DNA of 26,284 nt from Bacillota bacterium (GTDB taxonomy: Bacteria; Bacillota; Clostridia; Christensenellales; Borkfalkiaceae), in the NCBI GenBank assembly GCA_003343805.1, contig QAKM01000077.1, positions 1 to 26,284 of the forward strand, written 5' to 3'. Position numbers and translations under genes: made by a program. The notes under the pieces were generated by a model. The model made no database searches, was not told where the DNA came from, and saw only the letters and a list, made by a program, of their open reading frames with translations. Shown piece by piece: positions 1 through 8,400 of this stretch. Position 1 is the stretch's first letter. The number at the start of each line of letters is the position of its first letter.

Positions 1-155
1 CTGCCCGCACCGGCGCGGTAGAGCTCCTCGACGACCATCTCCACAAATTCGGGCTGGTCGAGGTCGGCCTGCACGATGACCCACTGCCCCTTTTTGACGT
101 TGATGCCCGTCTTGGCGAGCAGCTTTGCATAGCGTTTGAGTTGCGTTTTATTCAT
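1..155 (-). CDS. M29-family aminopeptidase, N-terminal fragment
   Basis: The gene starts at the ATG at 155 and runs off the left edge, so only 51 codons are visible. The peptide begins MNKTQLKRYAKLLAKTG and continues with a stretch like GINVKKGQWVIVQADLDQPE. This opening is typical of thermophilic-type metalloaminopeptidases of family M29 (AmpS/PepS/aminopeptidase T), cytoplasmic exopeptidases that remove N-terminal residues using two metal ions. The metal-binding residues lie further along the protein and are outside the window. A good Shine-Dalgarno sequence (CGGAGGA) sits 5 bases before the ATG, and the gene has its own promoter at 193-221. The assignment rests on the N-terminal pattern only, so the exact subfamily is uncertain. 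Confidence 0.72.
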   Translation of the reverse strand, partial: MNKTQLKRYAKLLAKTGINVKKGQWVIVQADLDQPEFVEMVVEELYRAGAG

Positions 156-192
156 ACGATTCCTCCGTTTGAACTCTCATTCGATCCTGCCT

Positions 193-221
193 ATTATACC
201 CCATTTTTCCGGCAACGTCAA
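193..221 (-). promoter_or_regulatory. Sigma-A type promoter of the aminopeptidase gene
   Basis: On the minus strand, TTGACG (216-221) is followed after 17 bases by TATAAT (193-198). This is one mismatch from consensus with ideal spacing. It lies between the nrdG terminator and the aminopeptidase start, giving a leader of about 30 bases. Confidence 0.8.
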
Positions 222-240
222 TCTTTTCGCCCGAAGTCGG

Positions 241-266
241 CAAAAGACGCGGCAAAATTTGCCGCG
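241..266 (-). terminator. Intrinsic terminator of nrdDG
   Basis: On the minus strand a palindrome with arms CGCGGCAAA/TTTGCCGCG (248-266) is followed by TCTTTTG. It starts 9 bases after the nrdG stop codon. The T-tract is short and interrupted, so termination strength is uncertain. Confidence 0.65.
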
Positions 267-275
267 CCCTTTGCT

Positions 276-797
276 TCAGTTGAGATAAAGAATGACTTTA
301 TGACTTTGCAGACTTTTTTGTACGTCGATGACGCGCTGGTTGGACGAACCGCGGAATACGAGGCGGATGTCCTTGAGCGCCTCCTCGAACTTCCCGTCCA
401 CAAGGACGTCGAGAAGCGAGATGAACTCCCTCGTCACCTCCGTCCTCGCGTGCGGCTCTAAAATATCGCCGTCATCGTAGGTGTAGCCCGTGAAGCACCA
501 GATGTCCTTTTCGGGGAAACGCTCCTTTACCTTCTTCACGAAGGGAAACAGCGCCCGCTGGTTCTCGGGCTCGAAGGGATCCCCCCCGAGCAGCGTCAGC
601 CCGCGGATGAAGGATGGCGCAAGCGCCTCCATAACTTCTTTTTCCGCCGCCTCATCGAAGGGCTTGCCGTAAGCAAAATCCCAGGCGATCTCGTTGAAGC
701 ACCCCTTGCAGTGCCGCCTGCAGCCCGAGACGAAGAGGGAGACCCGCACCCCCTCTCCGTTGGCGATATCCGTCTTTTTGAGTTCAGCGTAATTCAT
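276..797 (-). CDS. nrdG: Anaerobic ribonucleotide reductase activating protein NrdG
   Basis: This 173-residue radical SAM enzyme would use S-adenosylmethionine and a [4Fe-4S] cluster to install the glycyl radical on NrdD. The cluster motif CX3CX2C is seen as CRRHCKGC (C26, C30, C33), followed by FNEIAWDF. A GGDPFEPEN segment near residue 72 matches the SAM-binding GGE-like motif of the family, and the length fits NrdG. The ATG at 795-797 directly abuts the nrdD stop codon at 798-800 with no gap, so the two are almost certainly translationally coupled and share one transcript. A terminator follows. Function is inferred from family and context, both of which agree. Confidence 0.95.
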   Translation of the reverse strand: MNYAELKKTDIANGEGVRVSLFVSGCRRHCKGCFNEIAWDFAYGKPFDEAAEKEVMEALAPSFIRGLTLLGGDPFEPENQRALFPFVKKVKERFPEKDIWCFTGYTYDDGDILEPHARTEVTREFISLLDVLVDGKFEEALKDIRLVFRGSSNQRVIDVQKSLQSHKVILYLN

Positions 798-2969
798 TTA
801 CAGATGCAGCACCCTGTCGCGGATCTCCTGCGTCCTGCCCTGGTTCCAGAACTGCGTTCCGATGTAGCCGCACGTCCTTCTTGCGACGTTCATCTTGCTC
901 TGATCCCGGTTATGGCAGTGCGGGCATTCCCACAGCAACTTGCCGTCCTCCTCGACGATCTGGATCTCCCCGTCGTAGCCGCACACCTGGCAGTAGTCGC
1001 TCTTGGTGTTGAGCTCGGCATACATGATGTTGTCGTAGATATACTGCATCACGGCGAGCACCGCGGGGATGTTGTTCTGCATATTGGGCACTTCGACGTA
1101 CGAGATGGCGCCGCCCGGCGAGAGCTGCTGGAACTCGCTCTCAAACTTAAGCTTGGTGAAGGCGTCGATGGGCTCGGTGACGTGGACGTGATAGCTGTTG
1201 GTGATGTAGTTCTTGTCCGTCACGCCGGGGATGATGCCGAAGCGCTTCTGCAGGCACTTGCTGAATTTATACGTCGTGCTCTCGAGCGGGGTGCCGTACA
1301 GCGAGAAGTCAATGTTGTGCTCTGCCTTCCACTCCTTGCACTTGTCGTTCATGTGCTGCATGACGGAGAGCGCGAAGGGCTTGGCCTCCTCGTCCGTATG
1401 CGACTTGCCCGTCATGTACTTGACGCACTCGTAAAGGCCCGCATAGCCGAGGGAAATGGTCGAATAGCCGCCGTAGAGGAGTTTGTCGATGGTCTCCCCC
1501 TTCTGCAGCCGCGCGAGCGCGCCGTACTGCCAGAGGATGGGCGCCGCATCCGAGAGCGTGCCCTTGAGGCGGTTGTGGCGGTACATGAGAGCGCGGTGGC
1601 AGAGCTCGAGGCGCTCGTCAAAGACCTCCCAGAACTTGTCCTTGTCCCCGCCCGAGGAGAGCGCCACATCCACGAGATTGATGGTGACGACGCCCTGATT
1701 GAAGCGGCCGTAATACTTGGGCTTTCCGTTCTCGTCCACATAGGGAGTGAGGAAGCTGCGGCAGCCCATGCAGGTATAGCAGTGCCCCTCGCCGTTCTTG
1801 TCGATCTTGTACTCGAGCATCTTCTTTTCGGAGATGTAATCGGGCACCATGCGCTTGGCGGTGCACTTTGCAGCGAGCTCGGTGAGATACCAATAGCGGC
1901 TCCCCTCGCGCACGTTGTCCTCTTCGAGGACATAGATGAGCTTGGGGAAGGCAGGCGTCACCCACACGCCCGATTCGTTCTTGACGCCCTGGATGCGCTG
2001 GTTGAGCGTCTCTTCGATGATGAGGGCAAGGTCTGCACGCTCCTGTTCGCTGCGCGCCTCGCCGAGGTACATGAACACCGTCACGAAGGGCGCCTGCCCG
2101 TTGGTGGTGAGCAGCGTCACGACCTGATACTGGATGGTCTGGATGCCCTTCTTGATCTCCTCGCGCAGCCGCTTTTCGGCGATCTTGTTGATGGCGTCCT
2201 CATCCTGCGACCCGACGGCGACAAGCTCTTCCTTGACCTCCCGCCGGATCTTCTGACGGCTGACATCCACGAAGGGCGCCAGATGCGTCAAAGAGATGCT
2301 CTGCCCGCCGTATTGGTTGGAGGCGACCTGCGCGATGATCTGCGTCGCGATGTTGCACGCCGTCGAGAAGGAATGCGGCTTCTCGATGAACGTCCCCGAA
2401 ATGACGGTGCCGTTCTGCAGCATATCCTCAAGGTTGACGAGATCGCAGTTGTGCATATGCTGGGCGAAGTAGTCGGCATCGTGGAAGTGGATGAGCCCTT
2501 CGTCGTGCGCCGCCACGATGTCGGGCGGGAGCAGGATACGCCGCGTGAGGTCCTTGCTCACTTCACCCGCCATATAGTCGCGCTGCACCGAGTTGACGGT
2601 GGGATTCTTGTTGGAATTTTCCTGCTTGACTTCCTCGTTGTTGCACTCGATGAGCGTGAGGATCTGCGCGTCCGTCGTGTTGGCGCGGCGGATGAGCGCG
2701 CGCGTATAGCGGTAGGTGATGTACTTGCGCGCGACGGCAAACGCCTTCTCGCTCATGATCTGGTTCTCGACGAAGTCCTGCACTTCCTCGACGTTGACCG
2801 CACGGTTTAAATCGTTCGCAAGCGCCGTGACTTTCTTCGTGATCTTGTCGATCTGCTCTTCGGTGAGACGGTTGTCCTCGCTCACCTCGTTGTTCGCCTT
2901 GCGCACCGCATTGGCGATCTTTTCGGGATCGAACGCGACTTCCGTTCCGTTTCTCTTGATGATCTTCAT
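798..2969 (-). CDS. nrdD: Anaerobic (class III) ribonucleoside-triphosphate reductase NrdD
   Basis: A 723-residue oxygen-sensitive reductase that makes deoxyribonucleotides from ribonucleoside triphosphates with a glycyl radical. Visible parts are an N-terminal ATP-cone (about residues 1-95, starting MKIIKRNGTEVAFDPEKI) for allosteric control; the catalytic barrel with TCMGCRSF around C400-C403, where the active-site cysteine is expected; a zinc site made by CQVC (C660, C663) and CPHC (C682, C685); and the C-terminal glycyl-radical segment RRTCGYIG with the likely radical glycine at G701. An in-frame ATG 14 codons upstream (3011) would add a basic tail. The ATG at 2969 is preferred because the ATP-cone begins there and GGAAGG lies upstream. 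The gene is transcribed from the promoter at 3050-3078 with NrdR boxes above it, and is followed immediately by nrdG. Confidence 0.97.
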   Translation of the reverse strand: MKIIKRNGTEVAFDPEKIANAVRKANNEVSEDNRLTEEQIDKITKKVTALANDLNRAVNVEEVQDFVENQIMSEKAFAVARKYITYRYTRALIRRANTTDAQILTLIECNNEEVKQENSNKNPTVNSVQRDYMAGEVSKDLTRRILLPPDIVAAHDEGLIHFHDADYFAQHMHNCDLVNLEDMLQNGTVISGTFIEKPHSFSTACNIATQIIAQVASNQYGGQSISLTHLAPFVDVSRQKIRREVKEELVAVGSQDEDAINKIAEKRLREEIKKGIQTIQYQVVTLLTTNGQAPFVTVFMYLGEARSEQERADLALIIEETLNQRIQGVKNESGVWVTPAFPKLIYVLEEDNVREGSRYWYLTELAAKCTAKRMVPDYISEKKMLEYKIDKNGEGHCYTCMGCRSFLTPYVDENGKPKYYGRFNQGVVTINLVDVALSSGGDKDKFWEVFDERLELCHRALMYRHNRLKGTLSDAAPILWQYGALARLQKGETIDKLLYGGYSTISLGYAGLYECVKYMTGKSHTDEEAKPFALSVMQHMNDKCKEWKAEHNIDFSLYGTPLESTTYKFSKCLQKRFGIIPGVTDKNYITNSYHVHVTEPIDAFTKLKFESEFQQLSPGGAISYVEVPNMQNNIPAVLAVMQYIYDNIMYAELNTKSDYCQVCGYDGEIQIVEEDGKLLWECPHCHNRDQSKMNVARRTCGYIGTQFWNQGRTQEIRDRVLHL

Positions 2970-3049
2970 GATAGGACCCTTCCTTTTCCCTTTTTTCCTG
3001 TAACCGTTCAAGACGACAAAAGCGCCCCTTCTTCCGAAGGAACGCTTTC

Positions 3050-3078
3050 ATAGTACCACATTTTGTGCCCTTTGTCAA
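3050..3078 (-). promoter_or_regulatory. Strong promoter of nrdDG
   Basis: On the minus strand a perfect TTGACA (3073-3078) is separated by 17 bases from TACTAT (3050-3055). Transcription should start near 3043, leaving a leader of about 75 bases before nrdD. Confidence 0.85.
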
Positions 3079-3085
3079 GGGTTTC

Positions 3086-3133
3086 CCACAATATTTATGG
3101 AAAATTTTTCTCACGCACCACAAGATATAGTGT
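3086..3133 (-). promoter_or_regulatory. Paired NrdR boxes upstream of nrdDG
   Basis: Two 16-base elements match the known NrdR box pattern acaCwAtATaTwGtgt on the minus strand. The distal box ACACTATATCTTGTGG (3118-3133) matches 14 of 16 positions. The proximal box TCCATAAATATTGTGG (3086-3101) matches about 11 of 16. They are separated by 16 bases, so their centres are 32 bases (three helical turns) apart, which is the spacing known for NrdR operators. The proximal box ends 7 bases above the -35 element. NrdR is an ATP/dATP-sensing repressor of ribonucleotide reductase genes; its gene is not in the window. Confidence 0.82.
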
Positions 3134-3218
3134 CTGCACTTGTCATCCGCATAAACAAACGCCCGTGAAACAGGAAGCGCCGATTGTTCCGCAGCGCTTC
3201 GCGGCACAAGATCTTGTA

Positions 3219-4142
3219 TCAGAACTCCGCCACGAGCAGATTCCGGTAGATCTCCTCGTACTTCTCCTTGGTGAAGGAGACGGTGCCGAAGGTAGTGACG
3301 GTCGCCGTACCCGCCGCGACGCCCGCGCGCAGGATCTCGGGAAGATCCGCCCCCTCCTGCATCTTGACGGCCGCCGCTGCGACCATGCCGTCGCCCGCGC
3401 CCACCGTGGAGTTGACCGCCACATTGATGCTGCGGCAGTAGTAATTCTTGCTGCCGTTGGTGATGACGGCGCCGTCCTTGCCGAGCGAGAGGAGCACCGT
3501 CTTGGCGCCGCGGTCGAGGATCTCGCGGCAGCCCGAGAGCATATCCTCTTTGTCCTTGAACTCGCGCCCCAGCGTCTCCTGCAACTCCTCGAGGTTGGGC
3601 TTGGCAAGATCGACCTCCGCTTCGAGCGCCGAGAAGAGCTTCATCCCCTCCGTATCGACGATCTTGAGCGAATGAGGATTGACCGCACGGAAGAGATCGC
3701 GGTAGTACGACGCATCCGCGCCCCGGGGCAGGCTGCCCGCAATGACGGTGATGTCCGCCCGCGACGAGAGATTGCGCACCATCGACAAGAGCTCGACGAG
3801 TTTCTCGGTGGAGACGTGCTCGCCGATATCGTTGATCTCCGTGAGCATGGAACGCTTGTCGATGAACTTGTAGTTCTCGCGCACCCGGCCCCCGTTCCAG
3901 ACGAAGGCAAAGGGAACGCCCTCCTTATCCAGCGCCTGTTCAAACATGACGCCGTTCTCGTTGTACATGAATCCCGTGGCGTATGCCTCCGCCCCCAGGC
4001 GCGAGACACCGATCGCAACATTGATCGCCTTGCCCGTAAACGAGAGCGTCTTGCTCTTGACGAGATTGACTTTCCCGATGTTGAGCTGATCGAGCTCGAT
4101 CGTCACGTCTACGCTTGGACTGATGCAAACCGTTAAAATCAT
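3219..4142 (-). CDS. PfkB-family sugar kinase, 1-phosphofructokinase/tagatose-6-P kinase-like
   Basis: A 307-residue ribokinase-fold (PfkB) kinase. It opens MILTVCISPSVDVTIELDQL, the pattern of the 1-phosphofructokinase/LacC branch (TVxLNPAxD), has a GSLPRG segment in the middle, and carries the C-terminal signature STVGAGDG with the catalytic base D251. These enzymes phosphorylate phosphosugars with ATP in the cytoplasm. The usual GGKG glycines near the substrate site read TGKA here (residues 36-39), so the substrate cannot be assumed to be fructose-1-phosphate. No PTS fructose transporter or FruR-like regulator is adjacent. The start at 4142 is preferred over an in-frame ATG 8 codons earlier because of the family N-terminus and the purine-rich AGAAGGGGG upstream. 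It has its own promoter, so it is separate from pfkA. Confidence 0.86.
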   Translation of the reverse strand: MILTVCISPSVDVTIELDQLNIGKVNLVKSKTLSFTGKAINVAIGVSRLGAEAYATGFMYNENGVMFEQALDKEGVPFAFVWNGGRVRENYKFIDKRSMLTEINDIGEHVSTEKLVELLSMVRNLSSRADITVIAGSLPRGADASYYRDLFRAVNPHSLKIVDTEGMKLFSALEAEVDLAKPNLEELQETLGREFKDKEDMLSGCREILDRGAKTVLLSLGKDGAVITNGSKNYYCRSINVAVNSTVGAGDGMVAAAAVKMQEGADLPEILRAGVAAGTATVTTFGTVSFTKEKYEEIYRNLLVAEF

Positions 4143-4224
4143 ACGACCCCCTTCTTCCGCCCGCACCCAAAGATACTCATGCAGGCGGCCACGGAGAAAA
4201 TACTATCCTCCCCGTTATGCCGCT

Positions 4225-4253
4225 ATTATAGTACATTTCCGCAGAAATTTCAA
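4225..4253 (-). promoter_or_regulatory. Promoter of the PfkB-family kinase gene
   Basis: On the minus strand TTGAAA (4248-4253) is followed after 17 bases by TATAAT (4225-4230). It lies downstream of the pfkA terminator, so the kinase is an independent transcription unit with a leader of about 75 bases. Confidence 0.82.
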
Positions 4254-4294
4254 TAGGAAGCGGGAAAATATTTTTGCAAAATTGTAAAAATTGT

Positions 4295-4325
4295 AAACGA
4301 AAAGCCTGCCGGACGCGGCAGACTT
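4295..4325 (-). terminator. Intrinsic terminator of pfkA
   Basis: On the minus strand AAGTCTGCCG (loop CGTC) CGGCAGGCTT forms a 10-base stem with one mismatch, followed by TTCGTTT. It lies about 45 bases after the pfkA stop codon. Confidence 0.82.
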
Positions 4326-4368
4326 CGTATTTATACAAAAATATACAAATTCCGCAGCATAAAGGCCC

Positions 4369-5331
4369 TTACATCGAAATCATCTGCAGCGTCTCATACA
4401 GCTCGTAATTGAACTTCTTTTTCATGGAGACGGCCTCGATGATGTCCATATCGATGATCTCGTTGCGGTGGATGCCGACGACGCGGTTGCCGATGCCGTC
4501 CTTGAGGAGACGCACGGCCTTGTTGCCGAACTGCGCCGCGAGCATACGGTCCGCCATCGAGGGCGAGCCGCCGCGCTGGATATGGCCGATGTTGGTGGAG
4601 CGCACCGAATAGGTGGTGTTCTCCTGAAGCTGCTTTGCGAACTCCTCCGCGCTGATGGCGCCCTCCGCCACGACGATGATGTTGGAGTGCTTGCCGTTGG
4701 CACGCGAACGGTTGATGCGCATGACGATGTCGTCCATGTCGTAGGCGATCTCGGGCACGATGATGATCTCGGCGCCCGACGTGATGCCGGCATACAGGGC
4801 AATGTCGCCGCAGTGACGGCCCATGACCTCGACGACGGAAATGCGCTCATGCGAGTTCATCGTGTCGCGCAGCTTGTTGATGACTTCGAGGCAGGTATTC
4901 ACCGCCGTATCGAAGCCCAGCGTGTAGTCAGTATATTCGAGATCGTTGTCGATGGTGCCGGGGATGCCGATCGTAGGGATGCCGTAATTTTCCGTCAGGC
5001 TCTTTGCCCCGCGGAAGGAACCGTCGCCACCGATGACGACGAGACCCTCGATGCCGTGGCGCTCGAGCGTCTTGACCGCCTTCTTCTGGCCGTCCTGCGT
5101 GAGCATTTCCAGGCATCTTGCCGTGCGCAGCTTGGTGCCGCCGCGCTGCACGATATCCGAGACGCTGCGCATCTCCATGGGCATCATGGTATCCTCGATG
5201 AGGCCCGCATAGCCGCGCTCGATGCCGTACACCTCCATGCCGAAATAGATGGCCGTGCGCACAACGGCGCGGATGGCCGCGTTCATGCCGGGCGCGTCGC
5301 CGCCGCTCGTCAAAAGTCCGATCCTCTTCAT
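4369..5331 (-). CDS. pfkA: ATP-dependent 6-phosphofructokinase
   Basis: A 320-residue glycolytic enzyme that phosphorylates fructose-6-phosphate to the 1,6-bisphosphate. Family motifs are in order: TSGGDAPGMNAAIR (9-21), IGGDGSFRGA around 101-109, PGTIDND with the catalytic aspartate near D128, and EVMGRHCGDIAL near 168-179. The glycine after GGD (G104) marks the ATP-using type; pyrophosphate-using enzymes have aspartate there. Length is standard for the bacterial homotetramer. The ATG at 5331 has CGGAGGA 7 bases upstream. The gene lies downstream of dnaE with a gap of about 105 bases holding its own -10 element, and ends at a clear terminator. Read-through from dnaE is also possible because no hairpin was seen between them. 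Confidence 0.98.
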   Translation of the reverse strand: MKRIGLLTSGGDAPGMNAAIRAVVRTAIYFGMEVYGIERGYAGLIEDTMMPMEMRSVSDIVQRGGTKLRTARCLEMLTQDGQKKAVKTLERHGIEGLVVIGGDGSFRGAKSLTENYGIPTIGIPGTIDNDLEYTDYTLGFDTAVNTCLEVINKLRDTMNSHERISVVEVMGRHCGDIALYAGITSGAEIIIVPEIAYDMDDIVMRINRSRANGKHSNIIVVAEGAISAEEFAKQLQENTTYSVRSTNIGHIQRGGSPSMADRMLAAQFGNKAVRLLKDGIGNRVVGIHRNEIIDMDIIEAVSMKKKFNYELYETLQMISM

Positions 5332-5381
5332 CTTCTGATCCTCCGTAAAGTTGCTTTCACAGTCATTCTTCTCCCGCAGGT

Positions 5382-5387
5382 ATTATA
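5382..5387 (-). promoter_or_regulatory. Likely -10 element of a pfkA promoter
   Basis: A perfect TATAAT on the minus strand lies 51 bases above the pfkA start. No good -35 hexamer sits 16-18 bases above it (best TTTCCT), so this may be a weak or activator-dependent promoter. Confidence 0.5.
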
Positions 5388-5436
5388 GCATCAAATGCGC
5401 GAAAAGGAAAGAATTTTTACAAAGATTTTCGCCCAT

Positions 5437-8400
5437 TCACACCAGTTTTATCGCTGTTTCGGGCAAAAAGGTGCGAAGCTCCGCCATGAGCGCCCGCGTC
5501 AGACGCACGGGAAATTCATAGCGCTTGCCGCCGTGCAGCACTTTTGAAGGCGTCTCCCCCGCATAGCCCGAGAGGGTATCGAGGAGCTCTTCAAAGTCCT
5601 CCTCCCCCATGTTCCTCGCATCCAGCCACAGCACCTGCCCGCCCTCCGCCTTCTTGACGGGGCGCTCCTCCTTCTCCTCGGGCGGAACAAATTCCTCGAT
5701 CTTGTCCGCGATGATGACGGGGAGCTTGTCGGGCGCGACGTCGATCTTGCCCGTCACCCGCACGACGGCATCCGCCTTCAGAAAGTGGCGGGCGCGCTCG
5801 TAGATGCGCGGGAAGGCGACGCAGTCGATGTTTCCGTACAGGTCCTCCACGGTGACGAACGCCATCGTCGCGCCCGCACGGGTGTTGATCTTCTTGACGC
5901 CCGCGATGAGCCCGCCGAACACGACGGGCTGCCCGCTCTCGATCTGCGAATACGTCCTCTCCCCCGTCTCCTCGTCTTCCTCGTAGTCAGCGAGCAGCCC
6001 GCAGTTGAAGCTGGCATCCGCAAAGTATCGGGAGAAGGGCTCGAAGGGATGGCCGCTGACGTACACGCCGAGCACGGATTTCTCCTTCGAGAGCAGCTCT
6101 TCCGACGGCCACTCGGGGATGTCGGGATACTCCGCCTTGGGCGTCTCCTCGGCGATGAGCGTGCCGAAGAGGGAGAGCTGCGCGCCGCTCTTCTGCTTGT
6201 CCATGCCCGCGATGCGGTGCATGAGATCCTCATAGACGGCGGTGTACTGCGAACGGCGGTAACCGAAGCTGTCGAACGCGCCGCCCAGGATGAGGCTCTC
6301 CACCATGCGCTTGTTGACGTACTTGGTGCAACGCATCAGAAAGTCGGGGAAGTCCTTGAAGAGGCCGTTCTCGTCGCGTTCGCGGATGACGTCCTCCATC
6401 GCCGCGATGCCCACGCCGCGCAGGGCGCACAGGCCGAAACGCAGCCCGTCTCCCTGCACGGAGAAGAAGGCCTTGGAGCGGTTGACGTCGGGCGGATACA
6501 CCGCGATGTGCTTCTCCTTCATATAGACGACGTACTTGGAGATCTCCTCGATCTTGTCGATGCGGTTGTTGAGAACGCCCGCCAGGAACTCCTTGGGATA
6601 GTACTTTTTGAGGTATGCCGTCTCGTAGGTGACGACGGCATACGCCGCCGCGTGCGACTTATTGAAGGCGTAGGAAGCGAAGCTCTCCATCTTGGCGAAG
6701 AGCTCGGCGCTCACCTCGGGCGGGATGCCCTTACTGATGCAGCCCGTGATGTTGCCGCCCTTGTCGATGTCGCCGTAGATGAACTTATCCTTCTGCGCCA
6801 TGAGTTCGGAGCGGTGCTTTTTCGCCATCGCACGGCGCACGAGGTCTGCCTGTCCCAGCGAGTAGCCCGCAAGATTCTGGAAGATCTGCATGACCTGCTC
6901 CTGGTAGATGATGACGCCGAACGTCTTTTCCAGGATGGGCTTGAGCATGGGCGTCAGGTATTGGATGTGCTCGGGGTCGGCGCGGTTCCTGAGGTATTCG
7001 GGGATGAAGTCCATGGGCCCCGGGCGATAGAGCGAGATGCCCGCGATGAGATCTTCGAGGCAGTTGGGCTGAAGCTGCTTCATAAACTTCTTCATGCCCC
7101 CCTGCTCGAGCTGGAACACGGCGTCCGTGTCGCCTTCGGAGATGAGCTGATAGGCATTGGGGTCGTCACACGCCTGGTTGAACTCCACCGTCTCACCCGT
7201 ATCCTCTTTGATATAGTCGAGCGTCTTCTTGATATCGGTGAGCGTGGTGAGCGCCAGAAAGTCCATCTTCAGCATCCCGATGGACTCCACTTCCTTCATG
7301 TCGAATTGGGTGGTGATGTCCTCGCCGTTGCGCGAGAGCGGCACGTTGTCGGCGATCTTCTTGCGGCAGATGACGACGCCCGCCGCGTGCATCCCCGTCT
7401 GACGGGGCATCCCCTCGAGCTTCAATCCCATATCGATGACGCGCTTCAGCGTGGGATCGCTCTCATAGAGGTCGATAAATTCCTGATTGCGCTTGCTCTC
7501 CTGATCGGCGAGCTTTTTCAGCGCCTCCTCGTGCTTGTCGGGGTCGCCCTCCGTCTCAATGACGGCCTTGCGGCACTTTTCGAGGTTGAGCCCCAGCAGT
7601 TCGCGGATGGAGGACTTGCCGTCCATGAGTTTGGTGACGCGGTCGGTCTCGGCGTAAGGGACACGCATGACGCGCCCCACGTCCTTGATGACGGCGCGCG
7701 AGGCGAGCGTGCCGAAGGTGACGATCTGCGCGACGTTCTCGGGATGATAGCGCTTGCGGACATAGGCGATGGTCTCCTCGCGGCGGGCCGTACAGAAGTC
7801 GACGTCGAAGTCGGGCATGGACACGCGGTCGGGGTTCAGGAAGCGCTCAAAGAGAAGGTCGTAGCGCAGCGGATCGACGTTCGTGATGCCGATGGAATAG
7901 GCGACGATGCTGCCGACGCCCGAGCCGCGCCCCGGCCCGACGGGGATATCGTGCAGGCGCGACCAGTTGATGTAGTCCCACACGATGAGGAAATAGTCTG
8001 CAAAGCCCATCTTGATGATGATGCCAAGCTCGTATTCGGCGCGCTGTTTGATCTCCTCCGTTACGACGGGATAGCGCTTAGGGAGCCCCTCCCACGTGAG
8101 CCGGGTGAGATATTCGGGCGAAGGCGTGCCGTCGTCCGCCGTGTAGAGCGGGATGAGCGACTTGTCGTACACGGGGTTGCCGTCCGGCTTCAGATTGAAG
8201 GGCGTATCCGTATCCGAGACCTTATCGGCAATGACACGCGTGTTGGAGATGGCTTCGGGAAGGTCGGGAAAGAGCGCCGCCATCTCGTCGCCTGACTTCA
8301 TGTAGAACTCATGCGTCTGCATCCGCATCCGGTCGGGATCGTCCAGCGTCTTTTTCATCTGGATGCACATCAGGACATCCTGCATCTCCCAATCCTCCTT

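Noticed and set aside
711..2810. Open frame of about 700 codons on the plus strand across nrdD
   Set aside because: It is antisense to a clear nrdD, rich in Leu/Val/Asp/Arg without domain logic, and has no ribosome site. High GC removes stop codons from the opposite strand.
3206..3217. 12-base palindrome ACAAGATCTTGT next to the PfkB-kinase stop codon
   Set aside because: Too short to form a terminator and no T-tract follows. Likely chance, though a regulator site cannot be excluded.
5785..8295. Open frame of about 836 codons on the plus strand across dnaE
   Set aside because: Antisense shadow of dnaE with the same low-complexity composition; no family resemblance.
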